DNA of 64,000 nt from Bryobacteraceae bacterium. GTDB lineage: Bacteria; Acidobacteriota; Terriglobia; Bryobacterales; Bryobacteraceae. The stretch lies in assembly GCA_019752335.1 (NCBI GenBank), contig JAIEMJ010000024.1:62001-126000 (forward strand), read 5' to 3'. The notes below the pieces were generated by a model. It saw nothing but the letters and a program-made list of their open reading frames with translations, had not been told where the DNA came from and did not search any database. Of this stretch, positions 53,615-61,570 are shown piece by piece (the first letter of the stretch is position 1; the number at the start of each line of letters is the position of its first letter). The position numbers and the translations under genes are program-made.

Positions 53615-54088
53615 ATGAAGACGAACGCCGTCCGTTTGCTCGAAACGATGGGCATTTCGCATGAGTTGCGTTCTTACGAGGTGGACGAAGAGCACCTGGA
53701 TGCGATCACCGTGGCGGGCAAGGTGGGCTTGCCGCCGGAGCAGGTCTTTAAGACGTTGCTGGTGCGGGGCGATCGCGAGGGTTTCTGCTTCGCCGTCATC
53801 CCCGGCAATATGGAGCTCGATCTGAAGGCGCTCGCCAAGCTCAGTGGCGACCGCAAGATGGAGTTGGCGCCGCTGAAAGAAGTGCACCCGCTGACGGGCT
53901 ACATCCGTGGCGGCGTCACGGCGCTGGGCGCGAAGAAGGACTACCCGGTGTATCTCGACGAGACGGCGCAACTGTGGGAGGTGATGTCGATATCGGCCGG
54001 GGTCCGCGGGACGCAGATTCTGCTGCACCCCGAGGCCTACGTGCGAGCGACGCAGGCGCGGATGGGGGAAATCGGACGCTTTGGGTAG
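53615..54088 (+). CDS. ybaK: Cys-tRNA(Pro) deacylase YbaK/EbsC
   Basis: The product is 157 residues. YbaK hydrolyses Cys-tRNA(Pro) and prevents mistranslation. Signatures: MKTNAVRLLETMGISHELRS, FKTLLVRGD, FCFAVIPGNMELDLKALAK, GYIRGGVTALGAKKDYPVYL and the late SAGVRGTQILLHPEAYV. Length and motifs are normal. Downstream is a 700-base stretch with no intact gene. Confidence 0.92.
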   Translation: MKTNAVRLLETMGISHELRSYEVDEEHLDAITVAGKVGLPPEQVFKTLLVRGDREGFCFAVIPGNMELDLKALAKLSGDRKMELAPLKEVHPLTGYIRGGVTALGAKKDYPVYLDETAQLWEVMSISAGVRGTQILLHPEAYVRATQARMGEIGRFG

Positions 54089-54089
54089 G

Positions 54090-54304
54090 CGCCCAATTCA
54101 CCGTGCTCGCTCCATACGGTGCGCAGAATTCCATTGATGCGCGTCGAGTAGCCCTTGCCGTATCGAAGAAGCCAATCGTAGACATCCCGATCGAGGCGTG
54201 CGGCGACCCAGCACCTTCGGCGTGCGTCGAAACTGGGAAAGCTGCTCTTTGGTCAAGGCCGGGAAAGCCCAGCGCGTCAAGCGGTCGGGCAACGGAATCA
54301 GAAT
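54090..54304 (-). pseudogene. Broken BrnA-like antitoxin gene
   Basis: Read on the minus strand, one frame gives FPALTKEQLSQFRRTP; after a one-base insertion in a GGG run at 54207-54209 the next frame gives VAARLDRDVYDWLLRYGKGY then STRINGILRTV. Joined, these match the end of BrnA antitoxins (K/R-V-x-x-RLDxDV-x-W...GKGYxTRIN-x-ILR). No start codon or clean stop remains, and the 5' end is cut by a hairpin repeat at 54305. No BrnT toxin gene is next to it. This is a frame-shifted, truncated relic. Confidence 0.7.
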
Positions 54305-54371
54305 ATGCTTGTTTTGCCGGGGTTTTCGCGGGAAAGTGGCGGAACGTGCCCCATCGCTCACGCGATGGGCT
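54305..54371 (+). repeat. CCC-NNCGC hairpin repeat, copy 3
   Basis: TGCTTGTTTTGCCGGGGTTT, GGGAAAGTGGCGGAACGTGC and then the hairpin CCCATCGC-TCAC-GCGATGGG (54350-54369). Left flank and hairpin match 14581-14639 with compensated stem changes (ATCGC/GCGAT here, ACCGC/GCGGT there). The apparent 5' end of a group II intron lies two bases after the stem. Confidence 0.75.
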
Positions 54372-54782
54372 GTGTGCGCAGCATGGGCAGAATTTCGTTG
54401 GATGACAGGAGACTATCGGGGCCGATGACGGCAACCGTAGCGAAGCGCAAGACGTAGCCGTGAGGTGAAGCTGAAAGAAGCGCGGAGCAAACTCACGACC
54501 GTAGGAACACGAACCGGCAGCGAGGCAGTAGTGCGGGAGGCGAACTGGCAGCCAACAGCGAAGCCCAAAAGTCATCCAGTCCGCGCAGGGTAGAGCCGGA
54601 CGGCACGTGGGGAAAGATTCTGCGCCTTACCCGGGGAGATCTCTCCGGGGAGAAGTCAGCCGAGGCCGTAGTAAGGAAGAAGGCTGGTAACGCCGCTGGC
54701 TCCAACCGCCGGATGCGGAAAACCGCACGTCCGGTGGTGTGGTCGGGTCACCGGGCCTTACCTCCCGGTCACCCGACCCGAT
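54372..54782 (+). mobile_element. ORF-less group II intron (group IIC-like)
   Basis: A 5' end GTGTG fits the GUGYG consensus. Interior segments GACGGCAACCGTAGCGAAGC, GACGTAGCCGTGAGGTGAAG and AACACGAACCGGCAGCGAGG and GGAGAAGTCAGCCGAGGCCG are typical of bacterial group II introns. Domain V is complete at 54706-54737: lower stem CCGCCGGA/TCCGGTGG, a two-base CG bulge, upper stem TGCGG/CCGCA with an AAAA loop, with CGC (not AGC) as the catalytic triad. Domain VI is a hairpin (54741-54778) with a C-C mismatch and no bulged adenosine. No reverse transcriptase is present. The 3' end at CCGAT (54782) is approximate. About 411 bases; splicing ability unknown. Confidence 0.78.
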
Positions 54783-54788
54783 CACGAG

Positions 54789-56810
54789 TTATAAGCCAGG
54801 GTTCTCGTTCATCCGGGCTAGCTCTTTCTTCAGGAAATCGAAGTCGGCGAAGGGGGCGCCGCCCAGGCGGGACCAGCGGACCTGGCCTTGCTTGTCGATC
54901 AGGATTGTGGCGTGAATCTCCATCTCCTCGAAGTCGTCGTAGGCGAGGAAGCGCTTGGCGTTGGCGCGGGTGGGGTCCGAGAGGAAGTGGATGCCCTGGT
55001 AGGCTTCGTCGCCGAGCAGGGCTTTGTTGGCGGCGGCGGCGTTGGGGCTGACGGCGAAGACGTCGGTGTCGAGTTCCTTCCATTCGCCCGCTTTGGCGCG
55101 CAGGTCGCGGAGTTGCTTCAGGCAATGCAGGCACTCGCGGCCGAGGTAGAAGACCAGGATCGTGTTGCGCCCCTTTTGCGCCGTGAGCGACCGCGCTTTG
55201 CCGTCCACATCCTGCGCGTCGAGCGCGGGGGCCAGGAAGGGCGTCCAGTGATCGGGGCCGAAGCTCGCGAGTGAAGCCGTGTCGTAGGGGCGTTGCGGAC
55301 GGGGGAAATGCGGCGCGGTGATTTGGCCGGCTTTTTCGAGGCCCGCCAGGGCGAAGCGATCATTGCGCGTCAAGGTAAGGGCCTTCTGGAAGGCGCGAAT
55401 GGCGAGGTCCTTACTGCCGTTTTCGAGATAGGCGCGCCCGAGCGCATTGAAGAGGACCTCGGGATAGGCGGGCGGATCGTTGTCGCCTTTTTGCGCCTCG
55501 TACTGCTTGTCGGCGGCCTCGCTGAGCAGGCCCAGGCCCAGGAGCGTCTCGCCTTTCGACAGCGCGAGGCGGGCCTTGAGGTCGAGCGTCATGATGCGGT
55601 AGAGGTCCTCGACGGCTTTCTCCTTGTCGAGCTTGGCGAGCTCCTTCATGGCCTTCTCGGCGTCGTCACGATTGCCGAGGGCGAAGTGCGCTCGGGCCTC
55701 GACATAAGCCTTTAAGAGCTTGTCGGCGGGAATCTCGCGCCAGGGAATCGTCTTGGCGTCGAGCAGATCGGTCCAGCGTTCGTACTTCACCAGCGACCGG
55801 GCGAGCGAGCGGATGCCTTGCGAATGCGGGCTAAACGGGGCGTCGCCGTTGGAGTTGGGGTCCTGCGGGGCGCGGATGAGTTCGCGGGCGCCGGCGATGG
55901 CGGCTTCGGGCTGGCCGAGTTGCTCCTGAATGTAGTTGAGGTAGTGCCGGTTGTGGCCCCAGTTCCAGTAGTTGAAGGGGAACACCTGCTGGGCGTGCAT
56001 GTTTTTGACTTCGACGCGGGTGGCGGAGTCCATGGCGATGGCCGCCTCCTGCCACATGCCGACTTGGGCATAGATGTGGCCGGGCATGTGGAGGGCGTGG
56101 CCGAGGCCGGGGGCGATGGAGCCGTAGCGGGCGCAACTGTCGAGCGCGGCTTCGGGCTCATGGTAATTCCAGTTGTGGATGCGGTAGTGATGCACGCCGG
56201 GATGGCTGGGTTGGCGGGCTTGTACTTCGCGCAGGACGAGTTCGGTGCCGTAGCGGGCGTCGCCCATGTTGGCCATGGCCAGCAGGAGCCGGGCTTCGTC
56301 GTCCTCGGGGTACTTGAGGCAGAGGGTTTCGAGGATCTTCTTGTACTCTTTGTTGCGCTCGGTGTAGTCGTCGCCGCGGTCGCGCAGACGGTCGGTGTGG
56401 TCGCGCGCGACGAGGGCGTCGATGTAGAGGCGTTCGCGTTCGCTGACGCTGGCTTTGCGCTTGGCGGCTTCGAGGATAAAGGCTTCGCTGCGCTCGTCGC
56501 CGGCGGCGCGGGCGAGCCCCCAGTAGCACATGGCGTTATCGGGCTCGAGCTTCAGGCACCAGCGGAAGGAGCGTTCGGCCTCAAAGTCGGAGAAGGAGTG
56601 CAGCAGGGTATTGCCCTGGTTGAACCACTTTTGCACTTCGGGGTTGCGATGGGTGATGGGGAAATGCGTGGCGCCGATGCCGGTGAGGACGGCGGGCTTG
56701 GTGCGGGGGCCCGAGTCAAAGGGTTCGCCTTTGTGCGAGTGGCCGGCGCGGATCTCGGCGGCGGGGGCGAGCAGGGGGAGGAGGAGAATGGCGAGGAAGC
56801 GGAGGGTCAC
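54789..56810 (-). CDS. Exported TPR protein with C-terminal thioredoxin-fold domain
   Basis: The product is 673 residues from GTG 56810; the frame is open 47 codons further but only this start begins the signal peptide (LRFLAILLLPLLAPAA). N-terminal two-thirds: TPR-like helical repeats (FNQGNTLLHSFSDFEAERSF, AMCYWGLARAAG, HMPGHIYAQVGMWQEA). C-terminal 170 residues: AhpC/TSA-type redoxin with a CxxC motif C-L-H-C in GRECLHCLKQL, then FAVSPNAAAANKALL and TILIDKQGQVRWSRLG. It would be a periplasmic thiol protein attached to a helical scaffold. The 3' end abuts the group II intron. Function otherwise unknown. Confidence 0.85.
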   Translation of the reverse strand: MTLRFLAILLLPLLAPAAEIRAGHSHKGEPFDSGPRTKPAVLTGIGATHFPITHRNPEVQKWFNQGNTLLHSFSDFEAERSFRWCLKLEPDNAMCYWGLARAAGDERSEAFILEAAKRKASVSERERLYIDALVARDHTDRLRDRGDDYTERNKEYKKILETLCLKYPEDDEARLLLAMANMGDARYGTELVLREVQARQPSHPGVHHYRIHNWNYHEPEAALDSCARYGSIAPGLGHALHMPGHIYAQVGMWQEAAIAMDSATRVEVKNMHAQQVFPFNYWNWGHNRHYLNYIQEQLGQPEAAIAGARELIRAPQDPNSNGDAPFSPHSQGIRSLARSLVKYERWTDLLDAKTIPWREIPADKLLKAYVEARAHFALGNRDDAEKAMKELAKLDKEKAVEDLYRIMTLDLKARLALSKGETLLGLGLLSEAADKQYEAQKGDNDPPAYPEVLFNALGRAYLENGSKDLAIRAFQKALTLTRNDRFALAGLEKAGQITAPHFPRPQRPYDTASLASFGPDHWTPFLAPALDAQDVDGKARSLTAQKGRNTILVFYLGRECLHCLKQLRDLRAKAGEWKELDTDVFAVSPNAAAANKALLGDEAYQGIHFLSDPTRANAKRFLAYDDFEEMEIHATILIDKQGQVRWSRLGGAPFADFDFLKKELARMNENPGL

Positions 56811-56867
56811 GATTCCAGTGTAGTCGGCGGGAGACCCAGCGCCTGAATGTGTGCAATGAACCACTAG

Positions 56868-56930
56868 CCCACCTCGTAAGAGGTGGGGCACCGTAGCCGA
56901 TTTCCTCCGAAAAACCCAGCAAAAATGGCA
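56868..56930 (-). repeat. CCC-NNCGC hairpin repeat, copy 4 (reverse)
   Basis: The stem CCCACCTC-GTAA-GAGGTGGG (56868-56887) is perfect; on the minus strand it is preceded by TTTTTGCTGGGTTTTTCGGA and GGAAATCGGCTACGGTGC, the family left flank. A further copy, hairpin only, follows in the opposite direction. Confidence 0.7.
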
Positions 56931-56939
56931 TAATTCGTA

Positions 56940-56968
56940 AACGTGCCCCATCGCTGACGCGATGGGCT
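56940..56968 (+). repeat. CCC-NNCGC hairpin repeat, copy 5
   Basis: AACGTGC then CCCATCGC-TGAC-GCGATGGG-CT (stem 56947-56966), a perfect 8-bp stem. The left flank is short because copy 4 lies next to it in the opposite orientation, making a back-to-back pair in the intergenic space between the TPR and M20 genes. Confidence 0.7.
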
Positions 56969-57006
56969 ACTCGGTGGATTTGGTTTCAGGTGGGAAGGCA
57001 GGTCCA

Positions 57007-58485
57007 CTACGGCATCGCCAATAGAGTAGTGAGCGTGACGATGCCTTGCCAGAGATTGGCCAGGCGCAGATTTTCGTTGGCGCTGTGTTGGTTGTTGTCG
57101 TGATTCACGATCGGCACGCCGATGAGCGGTGTGCGCAATTCTTTCTCAAAGACCCACAGGGGAACACTGCCGCCCAGGCCGGGCACCAGGACCAGGTCCG
57201 GGTACGTGCGCTTGAGCGTCTGAATTACTTCGCGGGCAATGGGTAAGTCCATGCTGGTGCGGACGGCGTTGTAACCTTCGCGCGAAGTTACTTTGGCGAT
57301 CTTCGAGTACTTACGGCGTTCTTCATCGGTGGGGTCCTGCGCGATGACGTAATAACCTTGCTGGCGAATGTGCGCTTTTACTTTTTCGGCTTGCCGGCGA
57401 TGGTCATTGCCCTTCACCAGCCGTAAGTCGAGCGAGGCGACAGCCTTGGCCGGTACGACGTTGCGGGCGTTGGCGCCGGTGCCCGCGCTTTCCAGGCCGC
57501 GAATGTTCAGGCTGGGCAGCATGAGGCGTTCGACCAGGCGGGCGTTGTTGCCATCGGTGTTCACCAGGCCGAGCTCTTCCTTCAGCGCTTCGTCAACGCC
57601 GGGGACGGCCAGCAGGGCCTTGCGCTCGGCGGCGGTCATCGGCGTGGTGTCGTCGTAGAAGCCGGCGACCAGAACCTTGCCTTCGCCATCGGTCATGGTG
57701 GCGAGTAAGCGGGAGAGCATCATGGCGGGATTTGGCGCCCAATTTCCGTAGTGGCCGCTGTGCAACTCGCGCTTGGGGCCATAGACGGTAACATCCAGCG
57801 TCGTCACGCCACGGACTCCGAAATAGAGCGACGGCGCGCGATTCTGATGCACAGGGCCGTCGCAGATCAGCCAGACGTCGCCGGCGAGTAAGTGCTTATA
57901 TTTTTGGACGAATTGTTCCAGGTGCAGTGATCCTGCTTCTTCTTCGCCTTCGAAAAAGAATTTGATATTGGCCTTATGCGCGATGCCGAGCGACTTCATG
58001 GCGTCGAGCGAGGCCATCAACGCCATGATGGGCGCTTTGTCGTCCGAGGCGGAGCGGGCGTAGACCCGCATTTCGGGGTCGAGTTGGGCGGTATCCGCAC
58101 TTACTTCCTGGCCTTGCGGATTGCGTAGGACGGCTTTCCAGGGTGGCGAAGTCCACTCCTTGGGGTCCACGGGTTGGCCGTCGTAGTGGGCGTAGAAGAT
58201 CAGCGTGCGCTTGGCGCCGGGCGTGGGAATTTCGCCGTAGACGACGGGCGGCACGCCGTCGATTTCGAGTAACTGGGAGGCGACGCCGCGGCGCGTCAGC
58301 ATGGCGAGAACGTAGCCGGCGTTGCGGCGAATATTGGCGAGGTCCGGAGCGCGGTTCGGAATTTCGAGCAGCGGAATATATTCGCGCAAAATTTCGCGCT
58401 CATGAGTCTGGCGCCAGGTATTGATTCCGGCTATGTCTACCTGGGCCTGAAGTAAGCCGGCGGTCAACCAAAGGATTCGCCGCAT
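57007..58485 (-). CDS. M20-family metallopeptidase, exported
   Basis: The product is 492 residues with a short signal peptide (ILWLTAGLLQAQ). Zinc ligands: YAHYDGQPV (His), SASDDKAPI (bridging Asp), FFEGEEEAGS (catalytic and metal Glu), then GLGGSVPL and VNHDNNQHSANENL (His) near the end; the lid-domain SGHYGNWAPNP is also present. This is the dipeptidase branch of M20 (DapE/carnosinase-like). It follows the DUF1080 gene by three bases, so dnaN, DUF1080 and this may be one operon. Confidence 0.9.
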   Translation of the reverse strand: MRRILWLTAGLLQAQVDIAGINTWRQTHEREILREYIPLLEIPNRAPDLANIRRNAGYVLAMLTRRGVASQLLEIDGVPPVVYGEIPTPGAKRTLIFYAHYDGQPVDPKEWTSPPWKAVLRNPQGQEVSADTAQLDPEMRVYARSASDDKAPIMALMASLDAMKSLGIAHKANIKFFFEGEEEAGSLHLEQFVQKYKHLLAGDVWLICDGPVHQNRAPSLYFGVRGVTTLDVTVYGPKRELHSGHYGNWAPNPAMMLSRLLATMTDGEGKVLVAGFYDDTTPMTAAERKALLAVPGVDEALKEELGLVNTDGNNARLVERLMLPSLNIRGLESAGTGANARNVVPAKAVASLDLRLVKGNDHRRQAEKVKAHIRQQGYYVIAQDPTDEERRKYSKIAKVTSREGYNAVRTSMDLPIAREVIQTLKRTYPDLVLVPGLGGSVPLWVFEKELRTPLIGVPIVNHDNNQHSANENLRLANLWQGIVTLTTLLAMP

Positions 58486-58488
58486 GGG

Positions 58489-59388
58489 TTACGGCTTCGG
58501 CACGGAGACCGTGATGTTGCGGAACTTCAGGCCACCGGTGTGGTCCCCCTGAATGTAGAAAGGGCCGGGCTCGGCTTCGTTGGCGTCGAGCGCGCCGCCG
58601 GTGATGCCTTCGATCTCCTGCCGGTCAATGGTCGTAACGCCGTTGCGGACCACGGTGAGGGTGCGGCCCACCAGCGTGACGTCGAAGACCTCCCAGGTGC
58701 CGGGGGTGCGAGGCAGGTCGCCCTTGGGGGCGATGCGTCCGTAGATAGAACCCAGGCGGCGCTCGGGCGGATTGCTCTTCAGCGGCTCGTACTCGAGTTG
58801 GACCTCGTAACGGCCGCGCAGGTAGAAGCCGCTATTGGCGTGGTCCGGGCCGTTCACTTCGAAGTGGAGCTTGAAGTCCTGAAAGCTATCCTTGGTGCGC
58901 AGGTTGGCGCCTTTTTCTTTATTGAGGAGGAAACCCTCTTCCACCGTCCAGTGGCTGGCGACTTTGCCCAATGGTTCCCAGCCGGAGAGATCACGGCCGT
59001 TGAAGAGCGCCACGGGAGTGGCCCAGGCCTTGGGCATCGGACGCTTTAACGCGGGAGCGCGGGTGCCGGTGAGATCTTGCGACGACGAGCCGCGCGTCTG
59101 CTTGCCGGTAATACGGTCACCCTGGACGTCGAGTTCCAGCACCGTGCGCGGCGCTTTGTCGGTGGGTTTGCCGAGGGTCAGCGTGAGGTGGGCGCCGTCG
59201 GCCTTGACGTCGTTCACCTGGTAGACGTTGCCACCGGTGGGCTGATACCAAACCTCCAGCGCGCCGGACTTTTCGGTGATCCCCAGCCAGGTAGCCCGGC
59301 CGTTGGGCATATTGAAATTCCAACGGCCAACCAACGGACTGGCGGCTGGGAGGCTGGTGGCCAGCAAGAGCAAGACTACGAGGCGCAT
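58489..59388 (-). CDS. DUF1080 domain protein (3-keto-disaccharide hydrolase-like fold)
   Basis: The product is 299 residues. A signal peptide (MRLVVLLLLATSLPAAS) and an N-terminal beta domain (LVGRWNFNMPNGRATW, about 20-120) precede the DUF1080 lectin-like domain (about 130-299) starting ALFNGRDLSGW and containing NSGFYLRGRYEVQLE and GPFYIQGDHTGGLKFRNI. DUF1080 proteins bind or cleave glycans; a few are 3-keto-glycoside hydrolases. It is coupled to the M20 peptidase downstream. dnaN is 51 bases upstream. Confidence 0.88.
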   Translation of the reverse strand: MRLVVLLLLATSLPAASPLVGRWNFNMPNGRATWLGITEKSGALEVWYQPTGGNVYQVNDVKADGAHLTLTLGKPTDKAPRTVLELDVQGDRITGKQTRGSSSQDLTGTRAPALKRPMPKAWATPVALFNGRDLSGWEPLGKVASHWTVEEGFLLNKEKGANLRTKDSFQDFKLHFEVNGPDHANSGFYLRGRYEVQLEYEPLKSNPPERRLGSIYGRIAPKGDLPRTPGTWEVFDVTLVGRTLTVVRNGVTTIDRQEIEGITGGALDANEAEPGPFYIQGDHTGGLKFRNITVSVPKP

Positions 59389-59439
59389 ATGCAGGTCATT
59401 ATGACACTGGGGTGGCGCGCGTGGCGTGTTCCTCCGAAC

Positions 59440-60555
59440 TCAGATCCGCATCGGCATGACGACATAGCGGTAGGTGAGTTTTTCGCTCTCCTCGCCTGGC
59501 TGCATTTCTCCCGCGCTCTGCCCGTCCTTGAAGAGGAACTTCGCCTCGGGGGTCGGCAGGGCGCGGAGGAATTCGATCATGTAGGAGGCGTTGAAGCCGA
59601 TCTCCACCAGCGGACCCGCATAATCTACCGGAATCGACTCCTCGCTCTCACCCGTCTCCGACAGCGACGAGTAGATCTTTACCTCGCCCGGCGACACCTG
59701 CAGGCGGATGGCGCGCGAACGGTCGTCTGAAAACTGAGCGACGCGCTCGATGGTCGCCTTCAGTTCGTCCTTGGCCATGTTCACGGCGAAGGCATGGTCC
59801 TTGGGCAACACGCGTTCGAAGTCCGGGAAGTTGCCGGAGAGCTTGCGCGAGATCAACAGGCGGCTGCCGAAGCGGAAGAACAGGTGGTTGTCATCGCCGG
59901 AGAAGGTGATCTTGCCTTCGGCTCCAGCGTCGCTGGCGAGCTTGAGGATCTCGGTCATCGCCTTCTTAGGCAGCAGCGCCTTGTAGACCCCTTCGATGCC
60001 CTCCAAAGAGGTCTTCTCTTCCACTAAGGCCAGGCGATGGCCGTCGGTCGCGACCATGGTGACGCTTTCGGGCTTCAGGATCAATTGGGCGCCGTTCAGG
60101 GTGAAGCGGCTCTCTTCGTTCGAAATCGCGAAAATCGTGCGCGTGATCATGGAGGCCAGCAGCGCGGCCGGTAGATCGACGATCGGCTCCGGCGTCGGAG
60201 GCAGTTGCGGATAGCTCTCGCGCGACATGCCCGCGATGCGCGTCTTGGAGCGCCCGCAGGTGAGGTTCGCCCACTGGTTCTCCATGAACTTGATCGTCAC
60301 GTCGGCGTCGGGCAACAGGCGCACATAGTCGAGCAAGCGCTTCGCCGGAATGGTGCCGGCTCCGGCGGTCTTCACGCGCGCGGGGCAGGTGGAACGGATG
60401 CCGAGTTCGAGGTCGGTGGCCGTTACCGTCAGTCCGTTTTCGTCCGCCACCAGCAGCACATTCGAGAGAATGGGAATGGTGGTCTTTTTCTCCACCACGC
60501 CTTGGCTTAATCCGAGCTCGCGTACGAGGTCGGCTTTGTTGACGGTAAACTCCAT
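59440..60555 (-). CDS. dnaN: DNA polymerase III beta subunit (sliding clamp)
   Basis: The product is 371 residues. Three clamp repeats are visible; MEFTVNKADLVRELGLSQGVVEKKTTIPIL is replaced by the shorter signatures FTVNKADLVRELGLSQGVV, SRESYPQLP, SGNFPDFERVLP and the C-terminal YRYVVMPMRI. The clamp encircles DNA and tethers the replicase. In most bacteria dnaN follows dnaA; here they are 29 kb apart, each next to a region with DnaA-box-like sites. The start ATG is preceded by AAGGAGC. Confidence 0.95.
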   Translation of the reverse strand: MEFTVNKADLVRELGLSQGVVEKKTTIPILSNVLLVADENGLTVTATDLELGIRSTCPARVKTAGAGTIPAKRLLDYVRLLPDADVTIKFMENQWANLTCGRSKTRIAGMSRESYPQLPPTPEPIVDLPAALLASMITRTIFAISNEESRFTLNGAQLILKPESVTMVATDGHRLALVEEKTSLEGIEGVYKALLPKKAMTEILKLASDAGAEGKITFSGDDNHLFFRFGSRLLISRKLSGNFPDFERVLPKDHAFAVNMAKDELKATIERVAQFSDDRSRAIRLQVSPGEVKIYSSLSETGESEESIPVDYAGPLVEIGFNASYMIEFLRALPTPEAKFLFKDGQSAGEMQPGEESEKLTYRYVVMPMRI

Positions 60556-60956
60556 CCGCTAGCTCCTTCGGTATTCCGGTTGTGAGCTATCAGTGTATCG
60601 CTCTCGCTACGAATCGCGCGACCTCTTCTTATGGTTCTTCTTTGTTTTATAAAGATAGATTCAATAGAAGAAGACAGAAGACATCGGTCCTGTGGATTTG
60701 TGGATAACGGGCGAAGAGACGTGGCTCGATGGAGTTAGGGAATTGTCACACTGTGGAAAGCCCCCATCGAAGCGGAAGCGAAAGGGCGCTGGTGGAGGCA
60801 AGAGTCACAGAAGGGCCCGGTTGCCTTCGGAGACGCCTGTGGACTCAGCCGCTCGATGATGTCTTCTGAGCGGTTTAGCTTGTGGATTGTGCTGTGAGAA
60901 ATGGGGCGATAAAGCCCATTTGCGGAATAATGCGGCAGCCGGGGCGTCAAATGTAA
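60556..60956. promoter_or_regulatory. Putative origin region beside dnaN with DnaA-box-like sites
   Basis: No gene is seen between dnaN (-) and the relic at 60977. A perfect DnaA box, TTATCCACA, is present on the minus strand at 60699-60707. Near-matches lie at 60752-60760 (CTTTCCACA on the minus strand), 60691-60699 and 60881-60889. An AT-rich block, TTTGTTTTATAAAGATAGAT and neighbours (60625-60670), adjoins them. mnmG and rsmG, frequent neighbours of bacterial origins, follow. Candidate oriC, or dnaN promoter under DnaA control. Confidence 0.55.
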
Positions 60957-60976
60957 CCCACCGCTGACGCGGCGGG
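60957..60976 (+). repeat. CCC-NNCGC hairpin repeat, copy 6
   Basis: CCCACCGC-TGAC-GCGGCGGG: an 8-bp stem with one A-C mismatch, followed by CTGTTTG as in copy 2. The flank is not well kept. It cuts into the 3' end of a gene relic on the minus strand. Confidence 0.55.
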
Positions 60977-61440
60977 CTGTTTGTTTGTCGCCGCCGCCGA
61001 GCCGGTGCAACTGTTGTTGAGGGGTACCGTCGCCAGCAGCTTCACCACCAGCGACGTCGGGACCGCGGGCGTCAGCGTGTTGCTCACCAGATCGCGTTGG
61101 GCGGAGAGCGAGACGAGGCCGTTGGGGGTGATGGGGCAGGAGCAGTAGGAGAGCATTTGCTCGTCGGGGAGAATGCGTAGACGTTTGGGCAGATAGCGCC
61201 GGGTCCGGTGTTGGTGAGGTTGATCAGCGAGTGGGCCAGGTTGAGGTTCGACACATAGCGGACTTGGAAGGCATCCATGGGGACGAAGAGGGCGGCGAGG
61301 GTGAGGTGTGCGGTGACGGTTAGGGCTTGCGGGTTGGGTGTGGCGGTGACGATCTGCATGCTCCCGCAGTCGAATAAGCCAGTGGCGAGGGAGACCATGC
61401 CGCCGGGGTGGGGTTGACGGTCAACGAAACGAGCCACTTT
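60977..61440 (-). pseudogene. Frame-shifted relic of a secreted or surface protein
   Basis: One minus-strand frame gives NPQALTVTAHLTLAALFV...LINLTNTGPGAICPNVYAFSP; another, from about 61168, continues DEQMLSYCSCPITPNGLVSL to SLVVKLLATVPLNNSCTG. Restoring one C to a run of four at 61166-61169 joins them into a sequence resembling acidobacterial secreted proteins with paired CSCP-type cysteines. The 5' side is bounded by a dispersed repeat (61441-61479) and the 3' side by a hairpin repeat, so both ends are lost. A sequencing error at the homopolymer could mimic the frame shift, but not the truncations. Confidence 0.6.
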
Positions 61441-61479
61441 GACCCGCTCACTTGCAGCCGCGAACATAGTGAGCGGGTC
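61441..61479. repeat. Inverted-repeat element, copy 2 of the GCAGCCGCGAAC type
   Basis: GACCCGCTCAC and GTGAGCGGGTC flank GCAGCCGCGAACATA, giving an 11-bp stem. The inner part and right arm match 10168-10194. It forms the apparent 5' boundary of the frame-shifted relic. Confidence 0.65.
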
Positions 61480-61570
61480 GTTTGCGCCGAACAGAGAATG
61501 TATCACTGACAGGGTGGGCCGCCAGCGGGCGGTGCAATCGAGGGGCGAATTCTCCGGTTATCCCGGCCCG

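Noticed and set aside
59470-59700. Alternative plus-strand frame opposite the dnaN 3' end
   Set aside because: Shadow of dnaN, whose C-terminal motif is on the minus strand.
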